A DNA stretch of 64,000 bases from Actinomadura physcomitrii (GCF_008923205.2 NZ_WBMS02000008.1:207711-271710), one strand, 5' to 3'; positions 24,853 to 37,713 are shown, numbered from the stretch's first letter. Program-made: numbers and translations. The notes: a model not told the origin generated them from the letters alone.

Positions 24853-24893
24853 TTACGGACAGTGACGGTAAAACGGTGAGGGCCCTAGGTCAA
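24853..24893 (-). promoter_or_regulatory. bldD promoter with overlapping BldD box
   Basis: On the minus strand TTGACC (24888-24893) and TACCGT (24865-24870) are separated by exactly 17 bases. The 13-base TTACGGACAGTGA (24853-24865, plus-strand reading) matches the BldD consensus TNAC-N5-GTNA. It starts at the last base of the -10 and covers the predicted transcription start, giving a leader of roughly 110 bases. Confidence 0.75.
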
Positions 24894-25093
24894 GCTGATT
24901 GGAAAAAAGCGGTCGAATCCGCAGGTCTCGATCCGGGCCGTCCGGATCCCCGCAACCCCCGCCGGGCGGGGCCGCGCGGGCCCGCGCGAGGCCGCCGGAC
25001 GGCCGTGCGCGCGGGCCGAGTGTGACCCCTCTCACCCCGTCTCACCAGGCAAGACGCAGCCGGTCCCGGTGCGGGGCAGCCGGGCCCGGCTGC
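24894..25093. other. Noncoding spacer between the bldD and pyrR promoters
   Basis: The bldD-pyrR gap (24747-25155) holds the bldD leader, the bldD promoter/operator and the pyr leader. The central part is GC-rich with no credible reading frame, and I see no further motif I can name. Confidence 0.5.
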
Positions 25094-25099
25094 TACCGT
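25094..25099 (+). promoter_or_regulatory. -10 hexamer TACCGT of the pyr operon
   Basis: TACCGT would place transcription initiation at about 25106, a few bases before the PyrR-binding hairpin at 25115, giving a leader of about 50 bases. No convincing -35 was found. Confidence 0.5.
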
Positions 25100-25114
25100 G
25101 TCCGGGACACAACG

Positions 25115-25150
25115 TCCTTTAATACCCGTCCCGTGAGGCGGGAAAGGAGG
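25115..25150 (+). promoter_or_regulatory. PyrR-binding hairpin that sequesters the pyrR ribosome-binding site
   Basis: Lower stem: TCCTTT (25115-25120) with AAAGGA (25143-25148). A 5' purine-rich internal bulge, AATA (25121-25124), follows. Upper stem: CCCGTC (25125-25130) with GGCGGG (25137-25142), closing the hexaloop CCGTGA, which fits the PyrR loop consensus CNGNGA. The Shine-Dalgarno AAAGGAGG (25143-25150) is the 3' side of the lower stem, 5 bases before the pyrR GTG. PyrR-UMP binding should block translation of pyrR and, by coupling, the overlapping operon. Confidence 0.88.
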
Positions 25151-25155
25151 TTTCG

Positions 25156-25779
25156 GTGGTGAATGCTGCCTCCAGGCCGGATCGGCCTGCGGGGGCGCGC
25201 GCGGAGACCGATCGCCGGCCCAAGGCCGTTCTGGAGGGTCCCGACATCAGGCGCGCGCTGACCCGGATCGCGCACGAGATCCTCGAACGCACCAAGGGCG
25301 GGCACGACGTCCTGCTGCTCGGCATCCAGACCCGCGGCGTGACGCTCGCCGAGCGGCTCGCCGGGCTGCTGCACGACGTCGAGGGCCGCCCGGTGCCGTG
25401 GGGCTCCCTCGACGTGACCATGTACCGCGACGACCTGCGCATGCGTCCCGCGCGCGCTCTCGGCCGCACCGAGCTGCCCTCCGACGGGATCGACGACCGC
25501 GTCGTCGTGCTGGTCGACGACGTGCTGTTCTCCGGCCGGACGGTCCGCGCCGCGCTCGACGCGCTCAACGACCTCGGGCGGCCGCGCGCCGTGCAGCTCG
25601 CCGTCCTGGTGGATCGCGGGCACCGGGAGCTGCCCATCCGCGCCGACTACGTGGGCAAGAACCTGCCCACCTCGATGCGCGAGAACGTGAAGGTGCTGCT
25701 GGCCGAGAACGACGGCCGCGACGCCGTGCTGCTCGGCCCCGCGGCGGGGGCGCCCGTCCCGGCGGAGGGAGCCAGGTGA
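25156..25779 (+). CDS. pyrR: Bifunctional pyr operon regulator / uracil phosphoribosyltransferase
   Basis: 207 residues. The type I phosphoribosyltransferase fold is visible, with the PRPP loop [19 protein letters not shown] and the dimer/RNA-binding segments [15 protein letters not shown] and [37 protein letters not shown]. PyrR binds its leader RNA when loaded with UMP and represses the operon. The first 20 or so residues ([20 protein letters not shown]) are an extra basic extension. Start: GTG after a strong GGAAAGGAGG; a GTG repeats as the next codon. Its stop overlaps pyrB (GTGA). Confidence 0.96.
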   Translation: MVNAASRPDRPAGARAETDRRPKAVLEGPDIRRALTRIAHEILERTKGGHDVLLLGIQTRGVTLAERLAGLLHDVEGRPVPWGSLDVTMYRDDLRMRPARALGRTELPSDGIDDRVVVLVDDVLFSGRTVRAALDALNDLGRPRAVQLAVLVDRGHRELPIRADYVGKNLPTSMRENVKVLLAENDGRDAVLLGPAAGAPVPAEGAR

Positions 25780-26717
25780 AACGCCATCTGATCTCGGCGG
25801 CCGACCTGACCCGCGACGACGCGCTGCTGGTGCTGGACACGGCCGAGGAGCTCGCGCAGATCGCCAGCCGCGCCGTCAAGAAGCTGCCGACGCTGCGCGG
25901 CCGGACGGTCGTCAACCTGTTCTTCGAGGACTCCACCCGCACCCGGATCTCGTTCGAGGCCGCCGCCAAGCGGCTGTCCGCCGACGTGATCAACTTCTCC
26001 GCGAAGGGGTCCAGCGTGTCCAAGGGCGAGAGCCTGAAGGACACCGCGCTCACCCTGGAGGCGATGGGCGCCGACGGCGTCGTCATCCGGCACGGCGCGT
26101 CCGGGGCGCCGCACCGGCTGGCCGGCTGGGTGCGGGGCAGCGTCGTCAACGCCGGCGACGGCACCCACGAGCACCCGACGCAGGCGCTGCTGGACGCGTT
26201 CACGATGCGCAAGCGGCTCGGCGACCTGGAGGGCCGCCGCGTCACGATCGTCGGCGACGTCCTGCACAGCCGGGTGGCACGCTCCAACGTGCTGCTGCTG
26301 ACCACGCTCGGCGCGGACGTCACCGTCGTCGCGCCGCCGACGCTGCTGCCGGTCGCGATCGACACCTGGCCCTGCTCGGTCTCCTACGACCTGGACGGCG
26401 TGCTCCCCAAGAGCGACGTGATCATGATGCTGCGCGTCCAGCAGGAGCGGATGAACGCCGCGTACTTCCCGACGGTGCGCGAGTACAGCCGCCGCTACGG
26501 GCTGGACGCCGAGCGCATGGCGGCGCTGCCCGACCACGCGATCGTCATGCACCCCGGCCCGATGAACCGCGGCGTCGAGATCGCCGCGGAGGTCGCCGAC
26601 TCCGTCCGCTCCACGATCGTCGAGCAGGTCGCCAACGGCGTCAGCGCCCGCATGGCGGTCCTGTACCTGCTGCTCGGAGGCTCCGAGCCCGCGATCGGCC
26701 AGGAGGTCTCCCAGTGA
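25776..26717 (+). CDS. pyrB: Aspartate carbamoyltransferase catalytic subunit
   Basis: 313 residues. Joins carbamoyl phosphate and aspartate, the second step of UMP synthesis. Carbamoyl-phosphate site [13 protein letters not shown], then [52 protein letters not shown] and [11 protein letters not shown] are all present. No pyrI is seen, as usual in actinobacteria. The GTG overlaps the pyrR stop by 4 bases (GTGA) and the stop overlaps pyrC in the same way, so expression is translationally coupled. Confidence 0.97.
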   Translation: MKRHLISAADLTRDDALLVLDTAEELAQIASRAVKKLPTLRGRTVVNLFFEDSTRTRISFEAAAKRLSADVINFSAKGSSVSKGESLKDTALTLEAMGADGVVIRHGASGAPHRLAGWVRGSVVNAGDGTHEHPTQALLDAFTMRKRLGDLEGRRVTIVGDVLHSRVARSNVLLLTTLGADVTVVAPPTLLPVAIDTWPCSVSYDLDGVLPKSDVIMMLRVQQERMNAAYFPTVREYSRRYGLDAERMAALPDHAIVMHPGPMNRGVEIAAEVADSVRSTIVEQVANGVSARMAVLYLLLGGSEPAIGQEVSQ

Positions 26718-28000
26718 GCACGTACATCATCAAGGGCGCCCGGATCCTCGGCGGCGAGCCCGCCGACCTCCTCGTCCGCGACGGCGTCATCGCCGAGACC
26801 GGGACCGGCCTCGACGGGTCCGGCGCGCAGGTCGTCGACGCGGCGGGCCTCGTCGCGCTGCCCGGCCTGGTCGACCTGCACACCCACCTGCGCGAGCCCG
26901 GCCGCGAGGACGCCGAGACCGTCGAGTCCGGCACGAAGGCGGCGGCGATGGGCGGCTATACGGCCGTCCACGCGATGGCCAACACCGACCCGGTCGCCGA
27001 CACCGCCGGCGTCGTCGAGCAGGTGTGGCGGCTCGGCCGCGAGGCCGGGTACTGCGACGTCCAGCCCGTCGGGGCGGTGACCCGCGGGATCGCCGGCGAG
27101 CAGCTCGCCGAGCTCGGCGCGATGGCCGACTCCGCCGCCGCGGTCCGGGTGTTCTCCGACGACGGGCACTGCGTGTCCGACGCGGTGATCATGCGGCGGG
27201 CGCTGGAGTACGTGAAGGCGTTCGACGGCGTCGTCGCGCAGCACGCGCAGGAGCCCCGGCTCACCGAGGGCGCGCAGATGAACGAGGGCGAGATGTCGGC
27301 GGCGCTCGGGCTGCGCGGCTGGCCCGCGGTCGCCGAGGAGGCGATCATCGCCCGGGACGTGCTGCTCGCCCAGCACGTCGGGTCGCGGCTGCACGTCTGC
27401 CACGTCTCCACCGCCGGCTCGGTGGAGATCATCCGGTGGGCGAAGAGCAAGGGCTGCCCGGTGACCGCCGAGGTCACCCCGCACCACCTGCTGCTCGACG
27501 ACGGCAAGGCCGGCACCTACGACCCGATCTTCAAGGTCAACCCGCCGCTGCGCACCGCCGACGACGTCACCGCGCTGCGGCACGCGCTCGCCGACGGCAC
27601 CATCGACTGCGTCGCCACCGACCACGCCCCGCACCCGGTCGAGGCCAAGGAGACCGAGTGGGCGGTCGCCGCGATGGGCATGATCGGGCTTGAGACGGCG
27701 CTGCCGGCCGTCCAGGAGGCGATGGTCGAGACCGGCCTGCTGGACTGGGCCGGGGTCGCCGACCGCATGTCGCACCGTCCCGCCGAGATCGGCCGCCTTT
27801 CCGGACAGGGTCGTCCGCTGGAGGCAGGTTCGCCCGCCAACATCACGCTGTACGACCCGTCGCCGCGCCGCGCGGTGGACCCGTCCGCGATGACGTCCAA
27901 GAGCCGCAACACCCCGTTCGCGGGGCTGGAGTTGCCGGGCCGGGTCGTCGCGACGTTCCTGCGCGGCGAGCCGACCGTCCTGGAAGGGAAGCTTCAGTGA
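26714..28000 (+). CDS. pyrC: Dihydroorotase
   Basis: 428-residue zinc amidohydrolase (class I dihydroorotase). The metal ligands [12 protein letters not shown] (HxH), [26 protein letters not shown] and [13 protein letters not shown] (catalytic Asp) are present. It cyclises carbamoyl-aspartate to dihydroorotate. The start and end codons overlap pyrB and carA by GTGA junctions. Confidence 0.97.
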   Translation: MSTYIIKGARILGGEPADLLVRDGVIAETGTGLDGSGAQVVDAAGLVALPGLVDLHTHLREPGREDAETVESGTKAAAMGGYTAVHAMANTDPVADTAGVVEQVWRLGREAGYCDVQPVGAVTRGIAGEQLAELGAMADSAAAVRVFSDDGHCVSDAVIMRRALEYVKAFDGVVAQHAQEPRLTEGAQMNEGEMSAALGLRGWPAVAEEAIIARDVLLAQHVGSRLHVCHVSTAGSVEIIRWAKSKGCPVTAEVTPHHLLLDDGKAGTYDPIFKVNPPLRTADDVTALRHALADGTIDCVATDHAPHPVEAKETEWAVAAMGMIGLETALPAVQEAMVETGLLDWAGVADRMSHRPAEIGRLSGQGRPLEAGSPANITLYDPSPRRAVDPSAMTSKSRNTPFAGLELPGRVVATFLRGEPTVLEGKLQ

Positions 28001-29114
28001 CCCCTGCACTGCTCGTTCTGGAGGACGGCAGGGTCTTCCGCGGGACCGCCTACGGCGCCACGGGGGAGACCTTCGGCGAGATGGTCTTCAACACCGGCAT
28101 GACCGGCTACCAGGAGACGCTCACCGACCCCTCGTACGCCCGCCAGATCGTCGCGATGACGGCCCCCCACATCGGCAACACCGGCGTCAACGCCGAGGAC
28201 CCGGAGTCGGCGCGCATCCAGGTCGCCGGCTACGTGGTGCGCGAGCCCGCGCGCGTGGCGTCCAACTGGCGCGCGACCGGCTCGCTCGGGTCTGCGCTGC
28301 GCGAGCAGGGGGTCGTCGGCATCGCGGTCCCCGGCACCCGCGCGCTGACGCGGCACCTGCGCGACAGGGGCGCGATGCGCGCCGCGATCTTCAGCGGCCC
28401 GGACGCCCTCGCCCCCGGCGAGGACGCGCTGGTGGAGCGCGTCCGGCGGAGCCCGTCGATGGAGGGCGCCGACCTCGCCCGCGACGTGTCCGCCGCCGAG
28501 CCCTACGTCGTCGCGGCGCGGGGCGGGAAGCGCTACACCGTCGCCGCCGTCGACCTCGGCATCAAGGCGATGACGCCGTACCGGATGTCCGAGCGGGGCT
28601 GCGAGGTCCACGTGCTGCCCGCGGGCAGCACCGCCGAGGACATCCTCGCGCTGGACCCCGACGGGGTGTTCTTCTCCAACGGCCCCGGCGACCCCGCCGC
28701 CGCCGGCTACGCGGTCGACGCGCTGCGCGGCGTCCTGGACGCCGGCAAGCCGTTCTTCGGCATCTGCTTCGGCAACCAGATCTTCGGGCGCGCGCTCGGC
28801 CTCGGCACCTACAAGCTGCGGTTCGGGCACCGGGGCATCAACCAGCCCGTCCAGGACAAGGCGACCGGCAAGGTCGACGTGTCCGCGCACAACCACGGGT
28901 TCGCCGTGGACGCGCCCACCGACGGCCCGTTCGACACCCCGTACGGCCGCGCCGAGGTCAGCCACGTGAACCTCAACGACGGCTGCGTCGAGGGGCTGCG
29001 GCTCCTGGACCGTCCGGCGTTCAGCGTCCAGTACCACCCGGAGGCCGCGGCCGGCCCGCACGACGCGTCCGGGCTCTTCGACCGTTTCTGCGAGATCATG
29101 GAGGCGTCGAAGTA

Positions 29115-29115
<1 letters not shown>
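27997..29115 (+). CDS. carA: Carbamoyl-phosphate synthase small (glutaminase) subunit
   Basis: 372 residues. An N-terminal CPSase domain ([37 protein letters not shown]) precedes a class I glutamine amidotransferase with the nucleophile cysteine in [16 protein letters not shown] and the His/Glu of [14 protein letters not shown]. It delivers ammonia to CarB. GTG start overlaps the pyrC stop; its TAA overlaps the carB ATG by one base. Confidence 0.97.
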
Positions 29116-32483
<3,368 letters not shown>

Positions 32484-32551
32484 CAGCCGCCGCGCGGGCG
32501 GGGCCGCCGGTCCCGCCCGCCGCGGCGGACGCGACGAGGAGAGGGAGACGG

Positions 32552-33439
32552 GTGTCCGACACGCCGGTGCAGACGTCGGCGACGGTCCTCACGGTCCGCC
32601 AGGTGCAGGACTACCACGCGATGACGCTGGTGGCGCCCGCCATCGCCGAGCGGTTCCGGCCCGGCCAGTTCGTGGCCGTCGCCGTCGGCGGCGAGCACAC
32701 CGCCCGGCTGGTCCGCCGCTGCTTCGGCGTCCACCAGGTCCAGTCCGACTACGGCGGCACCGTCGAGGTGGTGTTCGCCGACACCGAGCCCGGCACCGGC
32801 TGGCTCGCCGGCCGCCGCGCCCGCGACCAGCTCGACCTGCTCGGCCCCCTCGGCCGCCCGTTCCGGCTGCCCCGCGACCCCGTCAGCTGCCTGCTGGCCG
32901 CCGGCGGCCCCGGCGGCGCCGCGGTGTTCGCGCTCGCCGACACGCTGGTGCGGCGCGGCTGCCAGGTCCACTTCGTGCTCGCCGGCCCGTCCGCCAAGCA
33001 GGTGTTCGGCTCCCGGATGGCGCAGCGCATCGGCGACACCGCCACCGTCGTCACCGAGGACGGCTCGCTCGGCGAGAAGGGCACCATGAGCGACGTGCTG
33101 CCCCGCGTCGTCCAGGAGACCGGCGCCGACGTCGTCTACGCCTGCGGCCCCACCGGGCTGCTGCGCGCGGTCACCCGCGTCGCCGGCGAGTTCGGGCTGC
33201 CGTCCCAGGTGTCGGTCGAGGAGTTCCTGCAGCGCACCGGCGCCTGCGGCATCGGCGTCTGCATGACCTGCATGCTGCCCCTCCACGGCGACGACGGCGT
33301 CACGCGCATGGTCCGCGCCTGCGCCGACGGGCCCGTCCTGCGCGGCGACCGCGTCCGCTGGGGCGACCTCGGCACCATCCCGTTCGACGCGCTCGGCGCG
33401 CCGCGCGTCCTCAGCGTCACGGAAGGAGGCCCCAAGTGA
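32552..33439 (+). CDS. Dihydroorotate dehydrogenase electron-transfer subunit (PyrK-like)
   Basis: 295 residues. FAD-binding ferredoxin-reductase domain (RPGQFVAVAVGG; RRCFGVHQV), NAD-binding region (CLLAAGGPGGAAVFALADTL; YACGPTGLLRAV) and a C-terminal 2Fe-2S cluster with Cys in CGIGVCMTCMLPL and VRACADGPVL. PyrK passes electrons from PyrD to NAD+ in class 1B dihydroorotate dehydrogenases. The GTG at 32552 is chosen for its strong GAGGAGAGGGAG; an in-frame GTG at 32480 that overlaps the carB stop is the alternative and would add 24 low-complexity residues. Confidence 0.93.
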   Translation: MSDTPVQTSATVLTVRQVQDYHAMTLVAPAIAERFRPGQFVAVAVGGEHTARLVRRCFGVHQVQSDYGGTVEVVFADTEPGTGWLAGRRARDQLDLLGPLGRPFRLPRDPVSCLLAAGGPGGAAVFALADTLVRRGCQVHFVLAGPSAKQVFGSRMAQRIGDTATVVTEDGSLGEKGTMSDVLPRVVQETGADVVYACGPTGLLRAVTRVAGEFGLPSQVSVEEFLQRTGACGIGVCMTCMLPLHGDDGVTRMVRACADGPVLRGDRVRWGDLGTIPFDALGAPRVLSVTEGGPK

Positions 33440-34428
33440 GCGACCGGGCGAGCGACCGGGTGCGGACCGCCCTCGGCGCCCTGGAGCTTCCCAACCCCGT
33501 CCTGACCGCCTCCGGATGCGGCGGCACCGGACGCGAACTCGCCCAGTTCTTCGACCTCACCCGCCTCGGCGCGTTCGTCACCACCTCGGTGATGCCCCAA
33601 GCGCGCGCGGGACGCCCCACACCGCGCGTGACCGAGACTCCCAGCGGGCTCCTCACCGCCATGGGCCTCCCCGGGCCCGGCATCGAGACGTTCCTGGAAC
33701 GTGACCTTCCCTGGCTCATCGAGCAGGACGTCCGCACGATCGTGTCCATCGCCGGCAACAGCGTCGAGGAGTTCGGCGACCTCGCCCGCCGCCTCCGCCA
33801 CGTCCCCGGCGTCGCCGCCATCGAGGTCAACGTCGCCTGCCCCAACGTCGAGGACCGCGGCCGCATGTTCGGCTGGCACCCGTCCGCCGCCGCGTCCGTG
33901 CTGCGCGCCGTCCGCGCCGCCGCCCGGCCCGGCACCCCGATCTTCGCCAAGCTCGCCCCCGACGTCACCGACATCGTCGGGATCGCGCTCGCCTGCGTCG
34001 ACGCCGGCGCCGACGGCCTCACCCTGATCAACACCATGGACGGCATGGCGATCGACCCCCACACCCTCCGGCCCGCCCTTACCGGCGTGTCCGGCGGCCT
34101 GTCCGGGCCCGCGATCCGGCCCGTCGCGGTCCGCTGCGTCTACCAGGTGCACGCCGCGCTGCCCAGCACCCCGATCATCGGCGTCGGCGGCATCGCCACC
34201 GGCCTCGACGCCCTCGAGTTCATCCTGGCCGGCGCGTCCGCCGTCGCCGTCGGCACCGCCCTGTTCCACGACCCCGCGGCCGGCCCCCGCGTCCTGCGCG
34301 AGCTGGACGAGGCCCTCGCCGCCCGCCGCATCGGGCGCCTGCCCGACGCCGTCGGCCTCGCCCACAAGCCCGCCGGCTACGTGCCGCCCCAGGTGCGGCC
34401 CCAAGAGCCCGAGAAGGAGAAGCTGTGA
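33436..34428 (+). CDS. pyrD: Dihydroorotate dehydrogenase, class 1B catalytic subunit
   Basis: 330 residues of the FMN TIM barrel. Substrate/FMN segments are [29 protein letters not shown] [12 protein letters not shown], and the catalytic cysteine in [13 protein letters not shown] (Cys rather than Ser marks class 1). [41 protein letters not shown] and [22 protein letters not shown] follow. It pairs with the adjacent PyrK-like subunit. GGAAGGAGG lies inside the end of the upstream gene; GTG overlaps its stop. Confidence 0.97.
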   Translation: MSDRASDRVRTALGALELPNPVLTASGCGGTGRELAQFFDLTRLGAFVTTSVMPQARAGRPTPRVTETPSGLLTAMGLPGPGIETFLERDLPWLIEQDVRTIVSIAGNSVEEFGDLARRLRHVPGVAAIEVNVACPNVEDRGRMFGWHPSAAASVLRAVRAAARPGTPIFAKLAPDVTDIVGIALACVDAGADGLTLINTMDGMAIDPHTLRPALTGVSGGLSGPAIRPVAVRCVYQVHAALPSTPIIGVGGIATGLDALEFILAGASAVAVGTALFHDPAAGPRVLRELDEALAARRIGRLPDAVGLAHKPAGYVPPQVRPQEPEKEKL

Positions 34429-35114
34429 CCGCAGCCCCCATCGCCGTCGCGCTGGACGCGCCCGACCTGGACACGGCCGCGCGCTGGGCCACCCTGGTCA
34501 CCCCGCATGTCTCCACCGTCAAGGTCGGCCTCGAGCTGTACCTGCGGTACGGGCCCGACGTCGTCGCCAGCGTCCGCGGCGCCAGCCGCGTCCAGGTCTT
34601 CCTCGACCTCAAGCTGCACGACATCCCCGCCACCGTGCGCGGCGCCGCCCGCGCCGTCGCCCGGCTCAAGCCGTCCTACCTCACCGTGCACGCCGCCGGC
34701 GGCCCCGCCATGATCCGCGCGGCGGTCGAGGCGGCCCCCGCCACCAAGATCGCCGCGGTGACCGTGCTGACCTCCCTGGCCGAGGCGGACCTGCGCGCGG
34801 TCGGCATCGAGGGCCCCGCCCCCGACGCCGTCCGGCGCCTGGCCGCCCTCGCCGTCGGCGCCGGTGCCCAGGCCCTCGTCTGCTCCCCGCAGGAGGCCGC
34901 CGCCGTCCGCGCCGAGGTCGGCCCCGACATCGACCTCATCACCCCCGGCGTCCGCCCCGCCGGCGCCGACACCCAGGACCAGGCCCGCGTCGCCACCCCC
35001 GAGGCCGCGCTCGCCGCCGGCGCCGACCTGCTGGTCATCGGCCGCCCCATCACCGCCGCCCCCGACCCTGGGGCCGCGGCGGCGGCGATGGCGGCTGCGC
35101 TGCGGCGCGTTTGA
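34425..35114 (+). CDS. pyrF: Orotidine 5'-phosphate decarboxylase
   Basis: 229 residues. The catalytic DxKxxD tetrad is in [28 protein letters not shown] and [18 protein letters not shown] complete the active site. It makes UMP, the last step of the pathway. GTG overlaps the pyrD stop by 4 bases with AAGGAGAAG upstream. This is the last gene of the operon; a tandem structured repeat begins one base after its stop. Confidence 0.97.
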   Translation: MTAAPIAVALDAPDLDTAARWATLVTPHVSTVKVGLELYLRYGPDVVASVRGASRVQVFLDLKLHDIPATVRGAARAVARLKPSYLTVHAAGGPAMIRAAVEAAPATKIAAVTVLTSLAEADLRAVGIEGPAPDAVRRLAALAVGAGAQALVCSPQEAAAVRAEVGPDIDLITPGVRPAGADTQDQARVATPEAALAAGADLLVIGRPITAAPDPGAAAAAMAAALRRV

Positions 35115-35257
35115 CCCAGGGGGGCGACCCCCTGGAACCCCCGTCACGATCAACAGGCGGTTTCCCCGCTCCGCTGGCGCTCCGCGGCGAAACCGCCTGT
35201 TGATCGGCGGGCAGGCCCGCTGCGCTCGCTAACGCTCGCTCCGCGTGCCTGCCCGTG
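35115..35257. repeat. Structured repeat, copy 1, directly after pyrF
   Basis: 143 bases containing three nested stems in order. CCAGGGGG/CCCCCTGG closes a GCGA tetraloop (35116-35135). A 17-bp perfect stem runs from GATCAACAGGCGGTTTC (35148-35164) to GAAACCGCCTGTTGATC (35189-35205). GGGCAGGC/GCCTGCCC is the third. The first hairpin probably terminates the pyr operon. A nearly identical copy follows 4 bases later. Confidence 0.85.
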
Positions 35258-35261
35258 TCTT

Positions 35262-35403
35262 CCCAGGGGGGCGACCCCCTGGAACCCCCGTCACGATCAA
35301 CAGGCCGTTTCCCCGCTCCGCTGGCGCTCCGCGGCGAAACGGCCTGTTGATCGGCGGGCAGGCCCGCTGCGCTCGCTGCACTCGCTCCGCGTGCCTGCCC
35401 GTG
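35262..35403. repeat. Structured repeat, copy 2
   Basis: 142 bases, near-identical to copy 1. The long stem differs by a compensatory pair: GATCAACAGGCCGTTTC (35295-35311) with GAAACGGCCTGTTGATC (35336-35352), so G-C in copy 1 became C-G and pairing is kept. The other difference is a short change near the third stem's loop. Confidence 0.85.
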
Positions 35404-36224
35404 CCGGTGGCTGGGGTCTGGCCCTCCGCGGCGATGCTCAGCCGGGTCCACGTCCGGCGGGAGGGCCCGGCCACTCGACAGCCGTCCTCAACCCTGGCGG
35501 GTGCGGAGCGAGTTCGCGGCTTCGCGAGTGGCTGGTGGCCGGGGCTCGGCGACTGTGGGGGTGTTGGGGATTGGGGGGCGGGGGGTGGATTTGGATTTGG
35601 GGGGCGATTTAGCGCTGGTGTTCTTGGGCGTGCGGGAGCGCGCATTGTCGATTTGATTCGCTTGCGAATGCCGGGCCGGGGATCCGCAAAGCGATACGGG
35701 CGGACGGCGAAGTCGGTTCGGACCGATTCGCGGTCCGAGGACGCCCGCGGGGCCCGGACCGGGGCGTCCGGGCGCACCGGGGGAGGCGGGCGTGCGCGGG
35801 AGGGAGCTTCGGGGTGCGGGCGGAGGCGGCTCCGGTCTGCTGAACGATCTTGGCGGGTGTGCTGTCGAGGATGGCAGTTGCGGTGCGCCCGCGACGTGCG
35901 GAACGGCCCGGCGTGACGAGCGTCACTCGGTCGGGACCGGCTGTGGGGGACTTCACACGGGGCCCTCGCGGGGGGCCGGAGTCCGGCCGTCGGGGGGTGG
36001 CGGGATCATGGTGGGGAGCCCCTCGGCGGGAGCGGAGCGACGCGCGAGGGTGGTGCCGAGTGCCGTAAATCGGGGCAGAATGGGCGGATTTTCACGATCA
36101 TGCGAAAGTCCCAGCAAGGCAGGGGGATGGGCTGCCGGAGGGTCCGAGTCGAGTACACTCTGTATTCAGGACACTCCGGGGAGTGATTTTCGTGAATTTG
36201 TGGCGGGCTAAACGGCACTTCACG
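35404..36224. other. Noncoding G-rich region upstream of mihF
   Basis: About 820 bases without a credible gene: open frames have irregular codon bias and no recognisable motifs. It contains a G-quadruplex motif (35557-35604) and a somewhat AT-richer patch near 36075-36210 (for example TACACTCTGTATTCAGG). It is unusually long for an intergenic region in this otherwise compact block. Confidence 0.55.
35557..35604 (+). other. G-quadruplex-forming motif
   Basis: G-runs of 5 (35557-35561), 4 (35566-35569), 6 (35573-35578) and 6 (35580-35585), with loops TGTT, ATT and C, then a further run of 6 at 35599-35604. This exceeds the usual G3+N1-7 rule. Confidence 0.7.
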
Positions 36225-36254
36225 TTGCCTTATGGGGCGTGAACTCGCTAGTTT
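36225..36254 (+). promoter_or_regulatory. Promoter of mihF
   Basis: TTGCCT (36225-36230) and TAGTTT (36249-36254) are spaced by 18 bases. Initiation at about 36261 would give a 40-base leader containing GAGGTGA before the GTG. This fits a housekeeping sigma factor. Confidence 0.6.
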
Positions 36255-36300
36255 CCCAACCCGTCCGACTCCGTCGAGTGGAAACCTGAGGTGACCCGGC

Positions 36301-36627
36301 GTGGCTCTTCCGCCCCTAACCCCCGAACAGCGCGCCGCAGCCCTGGAGAAGGCTGCCAAGGCTCGCAAGGAGCGGGCCGAGGTTAAGAACAAGCTCAAGC
36401 ACGGGGGGACCTCGCTCGCCGAGGTTCTCAAGGAGGGTCAGTCCGACGACGTCATCGGGAAGATGAAGGTGTCGGCCCTCCTGGAGTCCCTGCCCGGTGT
36501 GGGCAAGGTCCGTGCGAAGCAGATCATGGAGCGTCTGGGCATCGCCGAGTCCCGCCGCGTGCGGGGCCTCGGCGCCAACCAGCGCGCCTCCCTGGAGCGT
36601 GAGTTCGGCGGAAGTGCGAACCGCTGA
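36301..36627 (+). CDS. mihF: Integration host factor, actinobacterial type
   Basis: 108 residues matching mycobacterial mIHF and Streptomyces sIHF, a nucleoid protein unrelated in fold to HU/IHF. The N-terminal basic helix ([19 protein letters not shown]) is followed by SLAEVLKEG and the helix-two-turn-helix [24 protein letters not shown], then [18 protein letters not shown]. It binds DNA non-specifically and affects topology, development and metabolism. The gene order pyrF-mihF-gmk-rpoZ is standard in actinomycetes. Confidence 0.96.
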   Translation: MALPPLTPEQRAAALEKAAKARKERAEVKNKLKHGGTSLAEVLKEGQSDDVIGKMKVSALLESLPGVGKVRAKQIMERLGIAESRRVRGLGANQRASLEREFGGSANR

Positions 36628-37324
36628 CGCGCGACTCACGGGCGGGCGCGGCGGCCCTTCGCACGAAGGAACCGCCGCGGCCGGGTCCGGGCTCCCCGGA
36701 TCCGGCACCATCTCGTCCGGCTCCGGCGCACCCATCACTGCGCCGGCGGGCTCCGAACAACCGCATGGCCCGCTCGTGTCCCGCCTGACGGTCCTGTCCG
36801 GGCCGTCGGGCGTCGGCAAGAGCACGGTCGTCGCCGAGATCCGGCGCTCACACCCCCGGGTGTGGCTGTCGGTCTCGGTGACCACCCGGGCCCCCCGCCC
36901 GGGTGAGACCCACGGTGTGCAGTACTTCTTCGTCGACGACGCCGGTTTCGACCGGCTCGTCGCCGAAGGGGAGCTGCTCGAGTGGGCCGAGTTCGCGGGC
37001 AACCGCTACGGCACCCCGCGGCGGCCCGTCGAGGAGCGCCTCGCCCGCGGCGAGCCCGTCCTCCTCGAGATCGACCTGCAGGGCGCCCGGCAGGTCCGCG
37101 AGACGATGCCCGGCGCGCGGCTGGTCTTCCTCGCCCCGCCCAGCTGGGACGAGCTCGTCCGCCGCCTCACCGGCCGCGGCACCGAGCCCCCCGAAGTGAT
37201 CGAGCGCCGCCTGGAGGCGGCCCGCGTCGAACTCGCCGCCGAAAAGGAGTTCGACGTCACCCTGGTGAACACGTCCGTCCAGGACGTGTGCGATGAGCTG
37301 CTAACCTTGATGGCTGTTCGTTAG
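36614..37324 (+). CDS. gmk: Guanylate kinase
   Basis: 236 residues with this start. The conserved core begins [19 protein letters not shown] (P-loop), with [21 protein letters not shown] and [20 protein letters not shown] binding GMP, and [15 protein letters not shown]. It phosphorylates GMP to GDP. The N-terminal 54 residues are Gly/Ser-rich but keep coding-like codon bias. The true start is uncertain: GTG at 36614 (used), GTG at 36599, or GTG at 36776, which would leave a compact 182-residue enzyme. None has a good ribosome-binding site. The gene overlaps the end of mihF. Confidence 0.93.
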   Translation: MRTADARLTGGRGGPSHEGTAAAGSGLPGSGTISSGSGAPITAPAGSEQPHGPLVSRLTVLSGPSGVGKSTVVAEIRRSHPRVWLSVSVTTRAPRPGETHGVQYFFVDDAGFDRLVAEGELLEWAEFAGNRYGTPRRPVEERLARGEPVLLEIDLQGARQVRETMPGARLVFLAPPSWDELVRRLTGRGTEPPEVIERRLEAARVELAAEKEFDVTLVNTSVQDVCDELLTLMAVR

Positions 37325-37386
37325 TGTCGGCGACCGCCGTGTCCGGCGGCCGGCACCGCAGTGAATCACTAGTGGAAGGCCACGGA

Positions 37387-37641
37387 GTGGCAGCCAGCAG
37401 CGAAGGCATCACCAACCCGTCGATCGACGAGCTCCTCGAGGTCGTCGAGACCAAGTACGGCCTCGTGAGCATCGCGGCCAAGCGCGCCCGGCAGATCAAC
37501 GCCTACTACGCCCAGCTCGGCGAGGGCCTGCTGGAGTACGTCGGCCCGCTCGTCGAGACGCAGGTGCAGGAGAAGCCCCTGTCGATCGCGCTCCGCGAGA
37601 CGCGCGAGGGCCTCCTCAACGCCGAGCCGATCGAGGGCTGA
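37387..37641 (+). CDS. rpoZ: DNA-directed RNA polymerase omega subunit
   Basis: 84 residues. [31 protein letters not shown] is the hallmark helix region, with [19 protein letters not shown] typical of actinobacterial omega. It helps assemble and stabilise the beta' subunit. The GTG at 37387 ([11 protein letters not shown]) has GGAAGG upstream and fits family length; a GTG at 37324 that overlaps the gmk stop would add 21 residues. Confidence 0.95.
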   Translation: MAASSEGITNPSIDELLEVVETKYGLVSIAAKRARQINAYYAQLGEGLLEYVGPLVETQVQEKPLSIALRETREGLLNAEPIEG

Positions 37642-37651
37642 GTCCCTGAGC

Positions 37652-37668
37652 CCGCCGCCCTGCGGCGG
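37652..37668 (+). terminator. Small hairpin between rpoZ and coaBC
   Basis: CCGCCG and CGGCGG form a 6-bp stem with a 5-base loop, 10 bases after the rpoZ stop. No T-run follows; it may be a weak terminator or attenuator. Confidence 0.35.
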
Positions 37669-37713
37669 CCCCCGGGTGCGACCGGGCTCCGGGCCTGATG
37701 GGACAGTGTCGGC

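Noticed and set aside
35245..36211. Open frames of 223 and 139 codons in the spacer before mihF
   Set aside because: Gly/Arg/Ser-rich translations that run through the structured repeat and G-quadruplex; no ribosome-binding site and irregular codon bias.
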